Assembly (NCBI GenBank): GCA_030762175.1
Contig: CM060833.1
Location: 167,662,501-167,726,500, forward strand
Direction: 5' to 3'
DNA from: Metallyticus violacea
Taxonomy: Eukaryota; Arthropoda; Insecta; Mantodea; Metallyticidae
Length of the DNA stretch: 64,000 nt
Every line of letters begins with the position of its first letter. The stretch's first letter is position 1. Both the position numbers and the translations under genes were made by a program. The notes beneath the pieces are model-generated. The model searched no databases. It saw only the letters and a program-made list of their open reading frames with translations, and was not told the DNA's origin. Below are positions 24,201 through 39,000 of this stretch, piece by piece.

Positions 24201-27200
24201 TAACTTTCTCAAGCACTTTACCAAATACAGACGTGAGAGTAATAGACCTGTAGTTCATAATATAATCCTCATCTCCCTTTTTAAAGGTTGGTCTGACTAT
24301 ACTTATCTTTAAACAATCAGGAAAGGTACTTGTATCAATTTAATAATTTATTAGGTGTGCTAGTATGTCTATAAGTTCCATTTTACAGTACCTAAGAATC
24401 TTAGCAGAAACCTCACCCCACCTTGTTAGGCTTGTGGTAGGTAATTTTGATCAAGCATTGTACATTCTTTTGGCTTTTCAACTCATGGTCATGTACCCCA
24501 TTCTCAACCATGTGACATGTTTGCACATGGACTACACCGTGTTTGTGAAAGAGTCTGGGAGGAATGCAGTTGGGTAAATGACTTCATTACTGTTCTGAAG
24601 GAGATTCAATAAAGGTCCCAAATTGTCAACGTTTGTACTAAGGAATTACTGGGCTCCACCTATCACAATTCCCTGTAATAATCAGGTAGGTTACTTGGAT
24701 AAGATGTGTGGTTTTCTTATGCAAAAAGTTTGAAAAAATCGAAAGCTTTTAAATAAATGGATGCAACAGCCATTAAGTGTACAACAATTGTTCAACAACA
24801 AAGACTTAGAATTGGAACTTTTCACAGTGTGTGGCTACAGGTGATATACCTAAGTGATTTAGAGTTTAGAAGGCTAAGTTATGGGGATGGAGGAACAGTG
24901 GTTGATAGCTGTGAGGCCTCGACGATTTGCCAAAGTCAAATTTGAATTTATTTAGAGGAACAATTGGAACTTCCACCGACTCCCTTTCCATGTGTTAACA
25001 AATATGTTCCATTGGTTTCAATAGATGTTGAGTGAAGCTTCTCCGTATATGTGGATCTCCTGAACTCAAAGCAACAGCAGCTTACATTTGAAAACAGAAA
25101 TGTTCATAATTCAGTGTAACAAATTGGTTGAAATCCAGTAAATGTCATGTTTACTTCCTTACTTTATCTTATTTGCTACAGTGTTGAATAAATAATGCTA
25201 ATATAAGTGGGTTAGACTGAATAAAGGCATTTTTTTCAGACGTTTTTTGAATCTTTTTGAAGTTGTTTCATTAAATATGTATATTTATTTTAAGTCTTTA
25301 AGTGTGAAGAATTTAATACAGGATAATGAAAATTGTATTTATTGCTATACCTCAATTTTCAGAATGTTTCCTTTAATTTTACAACCATAATTTTGCACCT
25401 AAAATCCATTTTCTGGTAATAACTAATAAAAATGGTAAAATAATATGTAAATTTACAATGTCTTAACAATTTGCTTATCATTATAATTTGATTAGAAAGA
25501 GGTTCATAAAAATTCATGGATTTCCCCAAATAGGAATGCAATAAACCAAATGCATCATAGAAAAATTATGTCAGAATATGCAAGAACCTAATATTGATTC
25601 TGATAATTTTATACACAGAACAATTATACAACAAATAGAACCCAAAATTTATAATTAAAAACTTCATGAATTACTTAATGGAATAAAATTAATCTACAGA
25701 AGCCAAAAAAGACCAAAGAGTATCAAACAGCTCTAAGCAGAGAGTTAAATAATTTACTGGAACATAATGGTGTTAATAAAGAACAGGTGAACATTCAAAA
25801 TGCAATTATTGATAAGCAAGAGAGTACCAAGAAATAAATGTGGGATAAAGATTGTAGAAAAATAATAACCCCCAAAAAATTCATCTAGAAAGAAAGCATT
25901 TTCTCACAACCTGAATCTTCCCTGATTGACAGATACTGTTTTAAGAGGTTTAACGGCACGTATGCTCATATTATGCTTTATTCTCCATGAAAAACATTAA
26001 CGTATAATTTTTAAATTGATGTAAATTCAAGAAAAGGGTAGGCCAATCACGATATAAAATGAAACAATGACAGGTATGGGCATGGCTATCCTGGCATTAT
26101 AATTTTGAAAGCCTTCTTCACTTATTATGTATTGTAAAACACAAAATTCACAGAATAATGCATTTAAGAAGCAGATATGTCTTTGGAAATAAAATACTGC
26201 TTTAAAATTATACTAGAATTTAAATTAAGTATTTCATATTCGTATGATAGCGGCGAAATGCGCCTAATCTTAATGACTCAGGTATAAAAATGACAGCCAC
26301 TTGTTAGTACATCATTCTAGTGCTACATTCAATTATCAAAGAAAATCTCCACAAAGCTGTTGACTGCACATAATGGGTGAGCAACTTAGTGCTGAGAATC
26401 AAGTCTTTAGATAAACGATTACCTCATGGCTAGGTTCGAGCTCCGAGAGGATGAATCAGTGCATGAGGTAATGCGGGTTACACTGTGGGCGGGAGCTTGA
26501 ACAACTTCAGCCTACTACAATCTAAAGTAGTAGAGTTTGTGAGAAAACCAAAGACATGAGATGCCGCCCATGGATAGATAAATGTCAGGGGAACTGTAAA
26601 TCTTATTTATCTTTTCAACCGTTTCTTCCCTTATATCATTCAGCGGCTTGTTAAGATTAAATCGTTTCTACGAGATGGACAAGTGCGGAGTCAGCTGGGC
26701 TATCAGCACTCCCGCGTTCAGAGGGTGCCAAAAAGGTATACACACTTCAAGCAAAGAAAAACTGTATTAACATAACAAAACTGAATTCACACAAATAGAA
26801 AATGATGAGCACTAATCATCTTAGACTTTAACAGTTACAGCAGTTGCTCAAAATGTCCACCATCGGCACCAATACACTTCTGAGTACGTTGAACTACTGA
26901 TTAAGAAACGTTTGCGAAAGTGTCCTCAGCGATTGCAGCACATGCCGTATCAATTTCTTCCCGAAGTGCTGCCAATGTAGCTGGTTTTCTACGGTATACT
27001 ACATGCTTAAGAGCTCCCCATAGATAGAAGCCCAAAGGAGTTAGATCCGGTTAGATAGCGGTTCTGTACTGTACACACGTCTCCATTGCCTTTGAACTTC
27101 AACAACATTCTCGGTTTTCCAATACCAATTCAAAATTGCTTTCCGCTGTTCAAACGATAATCTTGGCTCCATTTTCTTGTAGCAACGCTAGCATAACGTA

Positions 27201-30200
27201 ATGTGAGTCCCATCTCTTTACAGAACACCATACGATAATTTTGGGTTCATTTGTTCATTGTTGATTTACCTGTCACGTAGCAACGCTGTCATAATGTATG
27301 TGAGTCACATCTGTTTACACAACATCATATGATACATTACTGTTGTTTTTCGGTCCAACTTTGACATATATTAAATAGATATCTACTGTGAAAGTATGTA
27401 TACAATTTTTGGCCACCTTCGTTATTATGTACAGGAATATGTTTTGAATCGTCTCTTTGCTACATTCGTTTATTGAAAGGGCTTGCAAACACGCACGAAA
27501 TATGGTAAATAATATAAATCGAATCCGTGACTCGAATCTTTCAATCTGACCTTACTCTCCAACTAATGTTGAGTATAGGGCTAGTGTGAAAGAACTATTT
27601 CTATATATAAATTAACCCATGTATTTATTGGTTACAATAAATACCTGGATCAAAGGTATAGTAGTAATACGAATCGCCTCTTAAGAAGTAAATCTCGTAG
27701 AGAAAAGCTTACAGAGGTCTCCGAGATATATATATATATAAAGAAGTTCGTGGTTTCGTGCTTGGTGGAGGACAGGCAGACCTCAGTATGTTAGATAGAT
27801 CGACGGTATGGAAGGCCGAAGATCCGTAGTTTGATTTCCGGCCACGACGTAAAATTTTAAAATCTGCTTCTTTCCACCTCTTTAAAATCTGTTGGTAATA
27901 ATGTAATATTTAACAGTACTAGTTTCCATCTCATGCTTTCTTCTTATTTCTTCCTCTTGGGGAATTTCAGCCATGACGTAAAAGTTTAAAATCTGCTTCT
28001 TTCCACCTCTTTTTACATGTCGGTAACTTTTAATATTTAACAAGGCTAGTTTCTATCCCACTTTTTCTTCTTGTTTCTTTCTCTATCTAATTCATCTCAC
28101 TCTACAGGTTTTGTAATTTGTAGCAGCTTTCATTTTATTTATTTTACTCACTTTACATTCATATGTCCATGTATTATGTTCTAGTTTAATATATAATCTA
28201 TGCCAAGTTCATTTATGGAAAACTTTTGTTACTTATTTTCCTTTGCACAATATATAATGCTATTTAAAAGACTGTCACCACCTTAAAACTAAATTAAAGC
28301 AACATAATATTACTGTTAATAATTTATAAATTTAATTGTGATTATAGTTTTTTTTATTTAATATTTTTCTATCTTAATTACCTACTTGAAATGTCTTAGA
28401 TGTAGGTTTATAATATTACAATTAAGTATAAGGAAATTCTTGCAACCTAATTTTATTCATTGTAATTATCAGTATTTTTGTTTAGGGTATCTAAAATTAT
28501 TTTGAAATGGATTTACTTACAAATTGTTTAATTAAAATTTTTTATAAAAATTATTGTATTATTTTGTGGTAACATGTATTGTAAGTATACTGAAAGTGTG
28601 GAAGAGAAGACTTGATGGTCTTAGTATTACCCTTTTAAATAAATAATAAACAAAATCTAATCTAATATGTTACATATACTCTTGTTAGATTAATTGTAAT
28701 AAATTCATCAATGTCAATACAATCCCAATCCTCTCCATTTTGAAATCTGCCATCTTGTTTGCGGCTTTGAAATTTTAAATATAAATAACTTTAATTTGTA
28801 CAACATTTTATGATTAAATCAGTATAGCATAATCAGGTATTAAATATTAATTTCTGTTGATTAAACTTTACATAAATTTGGACTGCACTTTAAAAATAAG
28901 ATGCATCTTTAATATATGCAGCCTTTTATTAAAGATATACATATTATGTTTTTCTGTAAGTTTATGGGGATTTGTCAGTAATAACAATATAAAATAGATT
29001 ACCCATTGTACATCTCAATGAGAGCATATTTGTTGATAAAGAAAACTCTTAGGCATTCAAAAAAGAAAACATTCTAATTTTATTTATGGAGACAGGTTAC
29101 GATCTGATTTAATGGGATTTTTTGATTTGGTTTATTTACGGACACTTTAATATCCCAGGTTATCAGCATTCCATTCAAATCAGGGTGTGAAACTCAGAGG
29201 ACTCTTTTTTCAGACTTGAGGTTCTTTATCATGCCGTAAATACATGACATGGGACCCATGGCTTTACTTCCCTTCCGAAGGAAGCCATACTTATGATTTT
29301 TATGCCCAAAAAATACATTGGCCCTGGCAGGGATCAAATCTGGGATCTTGGGTTTAGGAGGCAAGTATGTTATGATTTGATAGAAGGCAAATTAATTCAA
29401 AACTCTGCATTCGGATCACAATCTAATTTCATACACAACACTGATGAGAATCGTTAGAACTTTTACTGAAACTGACAGGATGAAGTATTAGGCAAAATTG
29501 GAAAGTGCAATTAATGAGAATACTTCATAGATGTTCTTTTTCATGTACAAGAAAATCAGAAAGTTTCAACTACAAAATTGGCATTAGAATAAACTTTAAA
29601 TCACAGCTCCATGATTTTGTTTATTTATTTATTTAAACATTTTAATAATGTTTAATGCCCTTTTCACTACTGTTTACAGGTAGTTAACACTAGAGATGAA
29701 CAGATTAATTGGGTAAGAAAGTGTTCAAGGTTTAAATTTAAGGTTCTTCCCCAGCATTGGCTATTGATATGAATTAAGGAAAAATCTCAGTCAGAGGGAA
29801 CAGTCCTGTGTGAATCATATTCTAGATCTCTTCTGCACAAATCCATGCCCTATTTATATACAAAAGAGGGCAAAAGTGTGCATACAATGTTATGTTACAG
29901 AATGTTGCAAGTTTCATCTTATCAATTTATTAAAATTCATTTTATTAATATAGTATGTAAACTGTTTCATATCATGTTCAATAGATTTTTTCATTAATTG
30001 GCCTCCTTCTATTTGCATTTATCATTGTTCTTTTCAAGTAACTTCTTTCCTGGCATTTGAAAATTAATTGGTTGACAGATATTTATATATATATATATAT
30101 ATATATATTTCATTTTATTTATTTTTATTCATGCCTAAGGGTTGTCCATCTTTTAAAATCTGTGCATTGATTCTTCCATGGCATGTTAAATATAACATGT

Positions 30201-33031
30201 CAAATATATTTTTCATAAGAGAGACATAATAACAATAGTAACACAAAGCAATAATAGCAATAATAATATTGCTGGAGTGGAAAAAAATATGCATTGATAT
30301 GTATGATTATGAGTAGCAGTTACATAAAATCTCAATTCTATTTGTGATCATGGTTTGCTAAATGATGTTGGAATTGCTGGAGTTAACCATGACTATTCAT
30401 GTATCTGATAGATCAGATGTTTATAAATAAAATATACAGGGTCAAAAAATGTATACACACTTTCACAGTAGGTATCTATTTAATAAATTTCAAAGTTGGA
30501 CCAAAAACCAACAATAATGTGTAGTATGATGTTCTGTAAACAGATGTGACTTACATAAGATTATGATAGCTTTGCTACTTGGCAGGTTAGTCAACAATGA
30601 ACAAATGAAGCCATGATTATCGTATGATGTTCTGTAAACAGATTTGACTCACATTATGTTATGCTAACATTACTACAACAAAATGGAACCGAGAGTGTCG
30701 TTTGAACAACGGAAAGCAGTTTTGAAGTGATAGTGGAAAACCGAGAATGTTGATGAAGTTCAAAGGCAATGGAAACATGTGTACACAACAGAACCACCAT
30801 CTAACCGAATTTAGTTCTGTTGGACTTCTACATATGGGGAACTCTTAAGGAAGTTGTATACTGTAGAAAACCAGCTACACTGGCAGCACTTCGGGAAGAA
30901 ATTGAAACTGCATGTGCTGCAATCGCTGAGGACACTTTCGCAAACATTACTCAATCAGTAGTTCAACGTACTCCGAAGTGTATCGATACCAATGGTGGAC
31001 ATTTTGAGCAACTGTTGTAACTGTAAAAGTCTAAGATGGTTAGTGCTCACCACTTTCTGTTTTTGTGAATTCAGTTTTATTATGTTAACACAGTTTTTTC
31101 TTTGCTTGAAGTGTGTATACATTTTTTGGCACTCTCTATATATGAGAAAGTTTTTATATCACAAAGCAAAATGAAAATTATTATATATTGTTTTAAACAT
31201 GCTCTTTCTCTGCTACTGCCCCCCCCCCCTTGAATAATTTATTGGAAATATACACACATTTTACAATCTGTATACAACTTGGCTAACGTTTGAATGACAA
31301 TTTTAAACAACAATGACTAGAAAATAGGGATATGCTAGTTTTTTTTTACGATGTGGTCTCCATGTTTTCTAGCATTCCAAAAGAAAAACTACTAATTTCA
31401 TAAAGAAATGGTTAACTACCTGGAGTAGTAACAGAACAATATCTAAACGTCACCAAAATTTGCATTAATCAAACCTATTTCACAATCAGAGGAAATGTCC
31501 ATACACAAAGGAATAGTCCAGTAATCGGAAATCTACTCTCACCATTCTTGGCAGATGTGTATTTGAGTTTCTTAGAAACAAAATTAGTTGATGATTTTCT
31601 AAATACAAATATTGGTACTGTTGCATAGATAATGTCTTTGCAATAGTAAATGAAAAATGGAAGGAGGATGAAATAAAACTACTCAACTTACAAGATAACA
31701 GCATTAAATTCACAATGGAAATAGGAAATAACAATGTTCTTCCCATCCTGGATACAAAAGTTGTAATATAGTGGAATTTGCAGTATTCAGAAAAGATACA
31801 TACATATACAGAAAATACATAAAAAAAACAGCAGTCATAATCCAACACAATATAAACTTGCAATAATCAACAGCCTCACATTCAGAATACCAAGCTACCA
31901 ATCAGCAAGACAGAATACAAATCTAACTACAAAAAATCATAGAATATAGCACAGAAAAATGGCTGCACAATAGACCTGGTTATGGAGAAAATAGAAAAAT
32001 AAAAATCAAATAAATGACATCACCACACTAAAAAGACTACAAAGGAGATTATATGTACAAGAAATTCTCATTTCATCCATGGGCACACCAAAAATTCCTG
32101 GAGATTTTTAAAGATGCAAACGTTATTTTGGCTCCAGTAAACAAATGCAGTTTAAAAAACCAACTCAAAAGACAAAATTCTGCTAGTAAAACAATCAGGC
32201 ATTTACAAAATCAGTTGCAAAGACTGCAATATGAAAATATTGGAAAAACAAAAAGAAACATTACCCTATAGTTTAAGGAACACATGAGAAATGTAAATAT
32301 TAGCACACAGAGAAATCAGCAATAGCATATCATTTTTGGAAGGGAGGGGGGAACGCACAAATTCCAAAATTAACCGAAAGCTCGTCAAAAACCCATAGAA
32401 TTAAGAATATGGAAAAATATATTCATAAACACAAGAAAATTTAATTAATTTTGATCTTCCAAACAACAGTAACCTCATCATTAAAGTTATAAAACCTACA
32501 AAAGTGACATCTAATATCATGCTAGTAAGCTAATAGTGAAACCATGTTGAAATGAAGGCAGTGCAACAAAATTAGTGACATTTGAGTGATTTCCTCATAA
32601 AAAGTGCAAAACGGTAATTTATATATTGAGTAGTCGGAAGCTATTTATATATTAATTTGTGTTTTAAAAAGAAAGTGCACTATGAAGATTCATTTCATTA
32701 TAATATAATTTCAACATGTTCCAGCATTTTGGTGCATACACGGTTATTGCAGATTTGCACTGTACTTTTTTTAATTCCAGATACTGCAGATTGTCATTAA
32801 TTTTTGTTGGCAATTTCTAATGGTTTGAACATCCAAAGTAGCATGAATCCTTCAATGTTTCTCCTGTCATTTCAGAATTTGGGTCATGTAACCCCACACC
32901 GCTTAATGAACGCCTATTTTATCTCTTCTTCACTGTTAAGAAAAACACCATTTTTGCAGCTCAGCCCAGTAACAATCTTATATTTATAATATCTTAACAG
33001 TAACAAGAACAAACAAATGTTATAAAGTGGT

Positions 33032-33068
<37 letters not shown>

Positions 33069-36000
33069 TCTTTTGCTATATCCTAAAAGGTTAGAATTTA
33101 AAGAAATAGTAATGATTTAAATTATGCATTGACTGTACTTTTCAGGATGCCCCTAACTGATGAATGAGAAAAGTAATCTTAAGAGCATTAAAAGTTTAAG
33201 TTATGGAAAAATGCTGTTTAAGCTTTTCTTCTATAAGAATTTCCATACAGAAAAAACATATCTTTGTTACCATAAGAATTTTTTACAAATTCATGACTTT
33301 GTCAACAACTACATTCATTTTCGTCAGATTTCCGTGTCATTAGTTGTCAAAAAACTTAATGGTGGCAAACTCAGCTGGTGCTGAATTGTTTGTCCATGTA
33401 ACAAAAGTTTTGTGGAGAGCACAACTTTATAAGTTAATAATTAATATAGCTGCATCCGTATAATCGTCATGTCTGTAATGTTTAAATCATGGAAAGAGGA
33501 CTTTATTTTTGTAGTAAATATTGTTATGATAATGGAACAGCATATTACTGCAATATACCTTATGCAAAATACATGGAAAGGCAGTCATTAAGCAAATAAT
33601 CCAGCTTTTGCTATTAAAGGGCGTAAAGTTGCAGTGTAAAGCTCAGTAATATATTTTTTTTTTTACCTAACAGGAGCTAAACACAGGATTTGTGTGAGAC
33701 ATTTCACTGTTTAATCTTTCAGCCAATTTGGGATGGTACTTAACTCTAATTTTGTTTTATTTTGAAAAAAATTCCAATACATACCATGACTTAAAGTTTG
33801 TAGGCAGAACATTTTTGCATTGTATTTCTTTCAACTGGATACTGCCATGTTTTATGAAAGGTTGTTGTTAAAGCATCTCACAGTATTGTTAACTAATTAT
33901 AATGCAGCATGACATTGTTGCTTACAGAGGAAATCAAGAGGGCAAGATCTTCTGGACAAGGTGTGTGAGCATCTCAATCTTTTGGAGAAGGATTACTTTG
34001 GTCTTACATACGAAGACCGGCATGATCCTAGAAACTGGCTGGAGCTTGACAAACGCATTGCAAAATTTCTCAAAAGTAAGATCTTTATAATTGAATTAGA
34101 TAATTAATAAAATACAAGGGTTTTAGTTAGTGTTTTGTTTATAGATTACTGAACATATTTTTGAGACTTGAAACCTAATGTGTATTGCAGATGAACCATG
34201 GAAGTTCAATTTTGAAGTGAAGTTTTATCCTCCTGATCCAGCGCAGCTCCAGGAGGACATTACCAGGTATATAACTTGTATTTGTTTATTTGAATGAAGT
34301 TAACGTAATAAAATGCTTTGGAAATACGTATGGAAACGGGGCTCTTAAAGAGGTGCAAGGAAGATAAAGCTGCACAAACATATTATAAACTTAAGACTTT
34401 TATAACTTCATAAATATCAAGAAAAAATTTGGATATGACTAATACATGGTTGAACAAAATTAGAGAACCATTATTTAGAAATGGGTTAGGAGATTTTGGG
34501 GTTAAAATTGAATATTTAGAAGAGGTTGTTGGATGAATAGACAAATTTTATTTGCCCAGATTAGGGAAAAAATCTCACTAGCATATTATAAGGAATTAAA
34601 AGATGACTCAGAAAAGGAGAAGTATATTTTAGTTTAGAAAAAAAAAATGAAAGAGAAGGCATAGCCTAGTGTTGATTAGGTGTTTGGAAATTAAGGGGAA
34701 TGAGGGGAGATGTTATTTCAGGAATATGTCCCATTTGTGGGGAGAAGGAAGATGAAATTCATATTATCTTCCAATCTAATGTTTGAAGGGAAAGTTTAAT
34801 TAGTAAGAAACTGTTAATGAGAAATAAAGAAATTGTATTGAGAAAGAACTTGAAGATCTTGAGCAGATACCCAAATTAAGGGAATTTCTATGGAAGGTAA
34901 AAATAAAATGGATATGGTCAGTTGACAAATATGTAATTTAGGTAAATTTTAGGTGATGTGTGATTATTTAAAATGTCATTGGTCAGGCTTGTTTATAGGC
35001 TAGAGTTTCTGTTACTCATTAAAATTAAACTATTTCCATCAGAATTCAACAGAAACTGTTCACAGTACCTTTGTAGTTTTGAGATCAGCTGCAGCAAATA
35101 TTAGACCTTTTACATGCCTATAACTTGTAGAATTGCATTATAATACTTAGGAGCTCACTTCGACCACATCAACAAGCGATGATACAACACACCAGTTGGG
35201 CAATTGTATTATGCAGTTGAGAGGGAGGTTTCATTAAATAGTCGAGTAGTTTTGTGCAATAGTGAGATTTTCACTGCATCGTCATATATTAATCTTCAAG
35301 GCATGCATCATGTACAAAAAGTTGTGCAGAAAGCATTTAGATATAAACTTCCTGGTAGCCCAATTCCAGCATAAAAAACAATATTAAAGTTATAACAGGT
35401 TTAATGAAACTGGTTTTCTGACTGACTGGAAAAAGAAATCGAAGACTGATCATCAATCCATGGTAGAATTGCACCATATAATTGGTCCCAAAATTATTGC
35501 TCTAGTTTATGGCCTCCTTATTCCACATATCTTATGGTTTGTAGTTTTTATCTTTCGAGAACACTGAAAAATGGAATATATTCAACTAACTCTCACATAC
35601 TGAAGGAAATTGAAATCAAATGATTAGCTTCACTGTGTTTAGTTCCATATATAATTTTTTAAATTTGAAATGAAGTTACATCCATTAGTGATAGGAAACA
35701 TGACATGGAGTGGCAATATAACCTAAACTTAGGTATTCATTTTTTACACTAAACTCCATTCATTTACACAAAAGTAAGACACATTTCGGGAGAGATTCTC
35801 CCGAAATGCGTCTTACTTTTGTGTAAGTGAATTTTTAGGCCTGGAAAAAAATCCATCAAAAATCCAACAACTTGCCGGGATTGTATCTGCAATCTTGGGT
35901 CTACGAGGCAAGTATGGCTACTACTAGACCACCAAGACATAATAATAATAATAATAATAATACACTGAAGGTTTGAAAAATTTTTTTTCTCATTTGATAT

Positions 36001-39000
36001 AAATTTGTCTCGTGAGGAGAATTTGACTACTCTGTGCAAGACAAGTTAAAAAGCACCATTTTTTTAATAGAATTGTGATGCCTTTTACAGAATTTTACCC
36101 CCAAGCAGTAGACACCCAAATATTATTGTGGCCTACATACTTCAGATTTTTTTGCAGTATACTTTCATAGTAAATTTAAATTTCTTTACCTCAATATTGA
36201 TTAATTTGGATGTGCATTTCTTCATGAAACTTTTGAATTGTTCTTTCATTTTATTGGGGAGAATGTTGGCAGAAAATATCCTTTACAGAGATCTTTCAAA
36301 ATATCAAACAGTTTAGAAGATGGAAACTGCAGTTGCTTTTCTTATTAACCTGATTTATATGGTTATTTTGTGTTTTGCTCTATTGCAGTGCTGGTGCACA
36401 TTAAATTGCTTTCCTGCTGCTACAGCAACTGCACATGCTTTACAGAAAGAAATTACCCATCAATATTGACATATTCTTCTCCACACTCTTTAATACAACT
36501 TCCTAGTTGCACATTAACACAATATTTAGCTTGTGGCATATTGTGTAGTGGTCCAAAGTAAATGTATAAGCCTTGAAATTCTCATTCTGTAGAAATGAGT
36601 AGACAAATGCAGTGAAGGAATTGGCCGTTGCACAAGAGTGAGTATAGGCCATGAGTAGAGCCTGGATTTTATGTAATAACATATTTATGTCCAAACAAAA
36701 AGCAAGACTAGATACACATATAGAAATGTTGTCCATAGATTTTATTTTACATTTTTTACATATTTGATATAATATTACATATTTTAATATTATTGGAGAA
36801 TTATTATCAATTATTTGGTTTATTTTGCACTTCTATTGAATTATCCAATATCATAGTAAGAAAGGAATAACAATTTAAATGCTATCGTGCTGCTCATACT
36901 TAGTCATTACGTTCAAAGCTAATTGCCAACAATGACTCGTTTCAGACATTTTCTTTTCTTATTCTCAAAACTTTTCATTTTCATACATCGCAAGTCACTT
37001 CTGTTGACTTTCTGACAGTATTAAGAAACTGGAAACTTCAGGTATACCTCAAGAAGCAATTGGAATAATAATTACTATATTGTATTTATTATATTTTTTA
37101 TTCAGTTAAGAAGGTCCACTGTGCTGAATAAGAGCCCTGGCTGCTAAACTCTTTTCACTTTGTCTTATTGAATGATAAACCTGTAGAACTTCCTAAGAAT
37201 ATTATTACTAGCACAATACTTCTGTATAAATATGCACCAGTTACTTTTTGCGGTGTTTCTCTGCAAATAAAAACATATTGTTAGTCAGAAGATTGTGCAT
37301 GACTACAGAACATTTGGAATTAATTGTACATCCCCTTCCAATGTAACTCAAAAACTTAAAAGGGGACACATATTGTTAAGTACTTTTGCATTTATTTCAA
37401 AGTTCTAAAATTAATTGTTTATTATTTGCAGCAGCAGTGAATTGATTAATATAATCTTAATTTGACTAGCTTAATAATCAATTTTCATTACATATTTATG
37501 TACATATTTCTGAAATCGATATATAAAATCCGGGCTCTAGTCATTAGGTACTTCATTGTTTCCTTATAAGATAAAAATATCTTAATGGTCATATTTAATT
37601 TATAATAAATATAAAATATGTAGGTAATAAATTGATAATTAATTACAGGAGGTTATTTGTTTGTATGCTAATTTTATCTGCAGTATCAACTAAAGCTATG
37701 ATTTGTTACACCCAATCCTAAATTTTTATTTTGTGTTTAACTCTAACATCAGTTTTCTCAGGTTAGGTATATAGTGGAGACTGGCTCCTTTCTGCAGAAT
37801 GCAATTTTGTTAGTCAAAGTAAATTTAAAAGTATTTTTAATCTCAATGTTATATTTAACATATATCGCCAAAATATAGCCACAATATAACTATAGAGAAA
37901 AATATGATAGCATTATAACCAAAACATAACATGCATTTATATGCTGTTTAAAACCAATCTGAAGCAATAAAAAGTGATCATTTGGTTAATTTCATTTGAT
38001 GACAAAAATGGTATAAATAAAAAATGAAACTTATCATAAACATCCTAATCCAAGTTATTTAATATATGTCATTATGTATTCAGGATTCGTTATGAAAAAG
38101 ACCAATATATGCATATCTTAAGAGGATTAGTGTCAGACTGTAAGCAGTAAGCTTACAGTAATAACTTTTTTTGTCATTTTATGGGATTATGGGAGCAAAT
38201 TACTGACTACGTGCATTAATAGTTCCCAGGAGTAGAACAACTGAAGATTTGCCTTAACAGAATAAGTGCCAAATCTTTGTAATCTCATTTATATTACTTT
38301 TTGTAATTTTTGCCATAATGAATAATTCTCATGCACACCACATAAAGTATTGGCATAAATGAATGTTTGTCATCATTTCAGGTACCAGCTGTGTTTGCAG
38401 ATAAGGAATGATATTTTAAATGGAAAGTAAGTGAAATATTTAATCCTTTAAGAGAATTCAGTAGCAAATAATTTGAAGAATAGTTATCAGGTCCTTTCAT
38501 TCCTCTTCCTCCTACATCTCTTGAGTTTTTAGATGTAAATAGGAGATTATAAAAAAGATTATAAAAATCAGATTATAATAAATGAGAAGAGGGCTGAATG
38601 TAGAGGAATGTTTTAGATTTTTATGCAATTGAATGATGAAACCTTGAATACCATTTATATAAACACTAAAGTATATAATTGGCATATCCTCTTTTAAAAG
38701 ACAGATAGATAAGTAAACAAATCAATCAATTAATGTATTTCAGACTTCCATGTTCCTTTGTGACACATGCACTCCTTGGTTCATACCTGGTTCAGTCAGA
38801 AATTGGTGATTATGATCCTGATGAGCATGGTCGTAATTACCTGAAGGATTTCCGCTTTGCTCCAAACCAGACTCCGGAACTTGAGGAAAAGGTTATGGAT
38901 CTACACAGGACTCACAAGTGAGTTGCATTTTGTAACTACACTTAAGGCTTTTTTCCATAATATGTTTTAGGTTTATGTCTTAAAGTTAGGTAAATAGAGC

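Larger units (their letters stand above)
21217..33927 (+). other. cora intron 1 (12.7 kb)
   Basis: The intron contains, in order: an inverted PLE terminal repeat (21730-21906), PLE-terminus repeats near 22.3 and 22.9 kb, a minus-strand LINE (23017-24360), a Tc1-like deletion derivative (26719-27421), a tRNA-headed repeat (27.77-28.66 kb), SINEs on the minus strand (29.1 and 29.6 kb), another Tc1-like derivative (30437-31136) and a PLE body (31.44-32.48 kb). The stretches 24.4-26.6 and 32.6-33.9 kb show nothing I can name apart from simple repeats. Confidence 0.8.
34267..38381 (+). other. cora intron 3 (4.1 kb)
   Basis: It holds a LINE 3'-part remnant (34.4-34.9 kb), a Tc1-like transposase remnant (35.16-35.64 kb), a PLE hairpin (35759-35831) fused to a minus-strand SINE head (35832-35940) and a short ATA-type microsatellite (35938-35961, repeats of TAA). 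From 36.0 to 38.38 kb I see only AT-rich sequence without recognisable coding or repeat structure. Confidence 0.7.

Noticed and set aside
31486..31863. Open frame of 125 codons on the - strand
   Set aside because: It is the antisense of the plus-strand PLE reverse transcriptase remnant.
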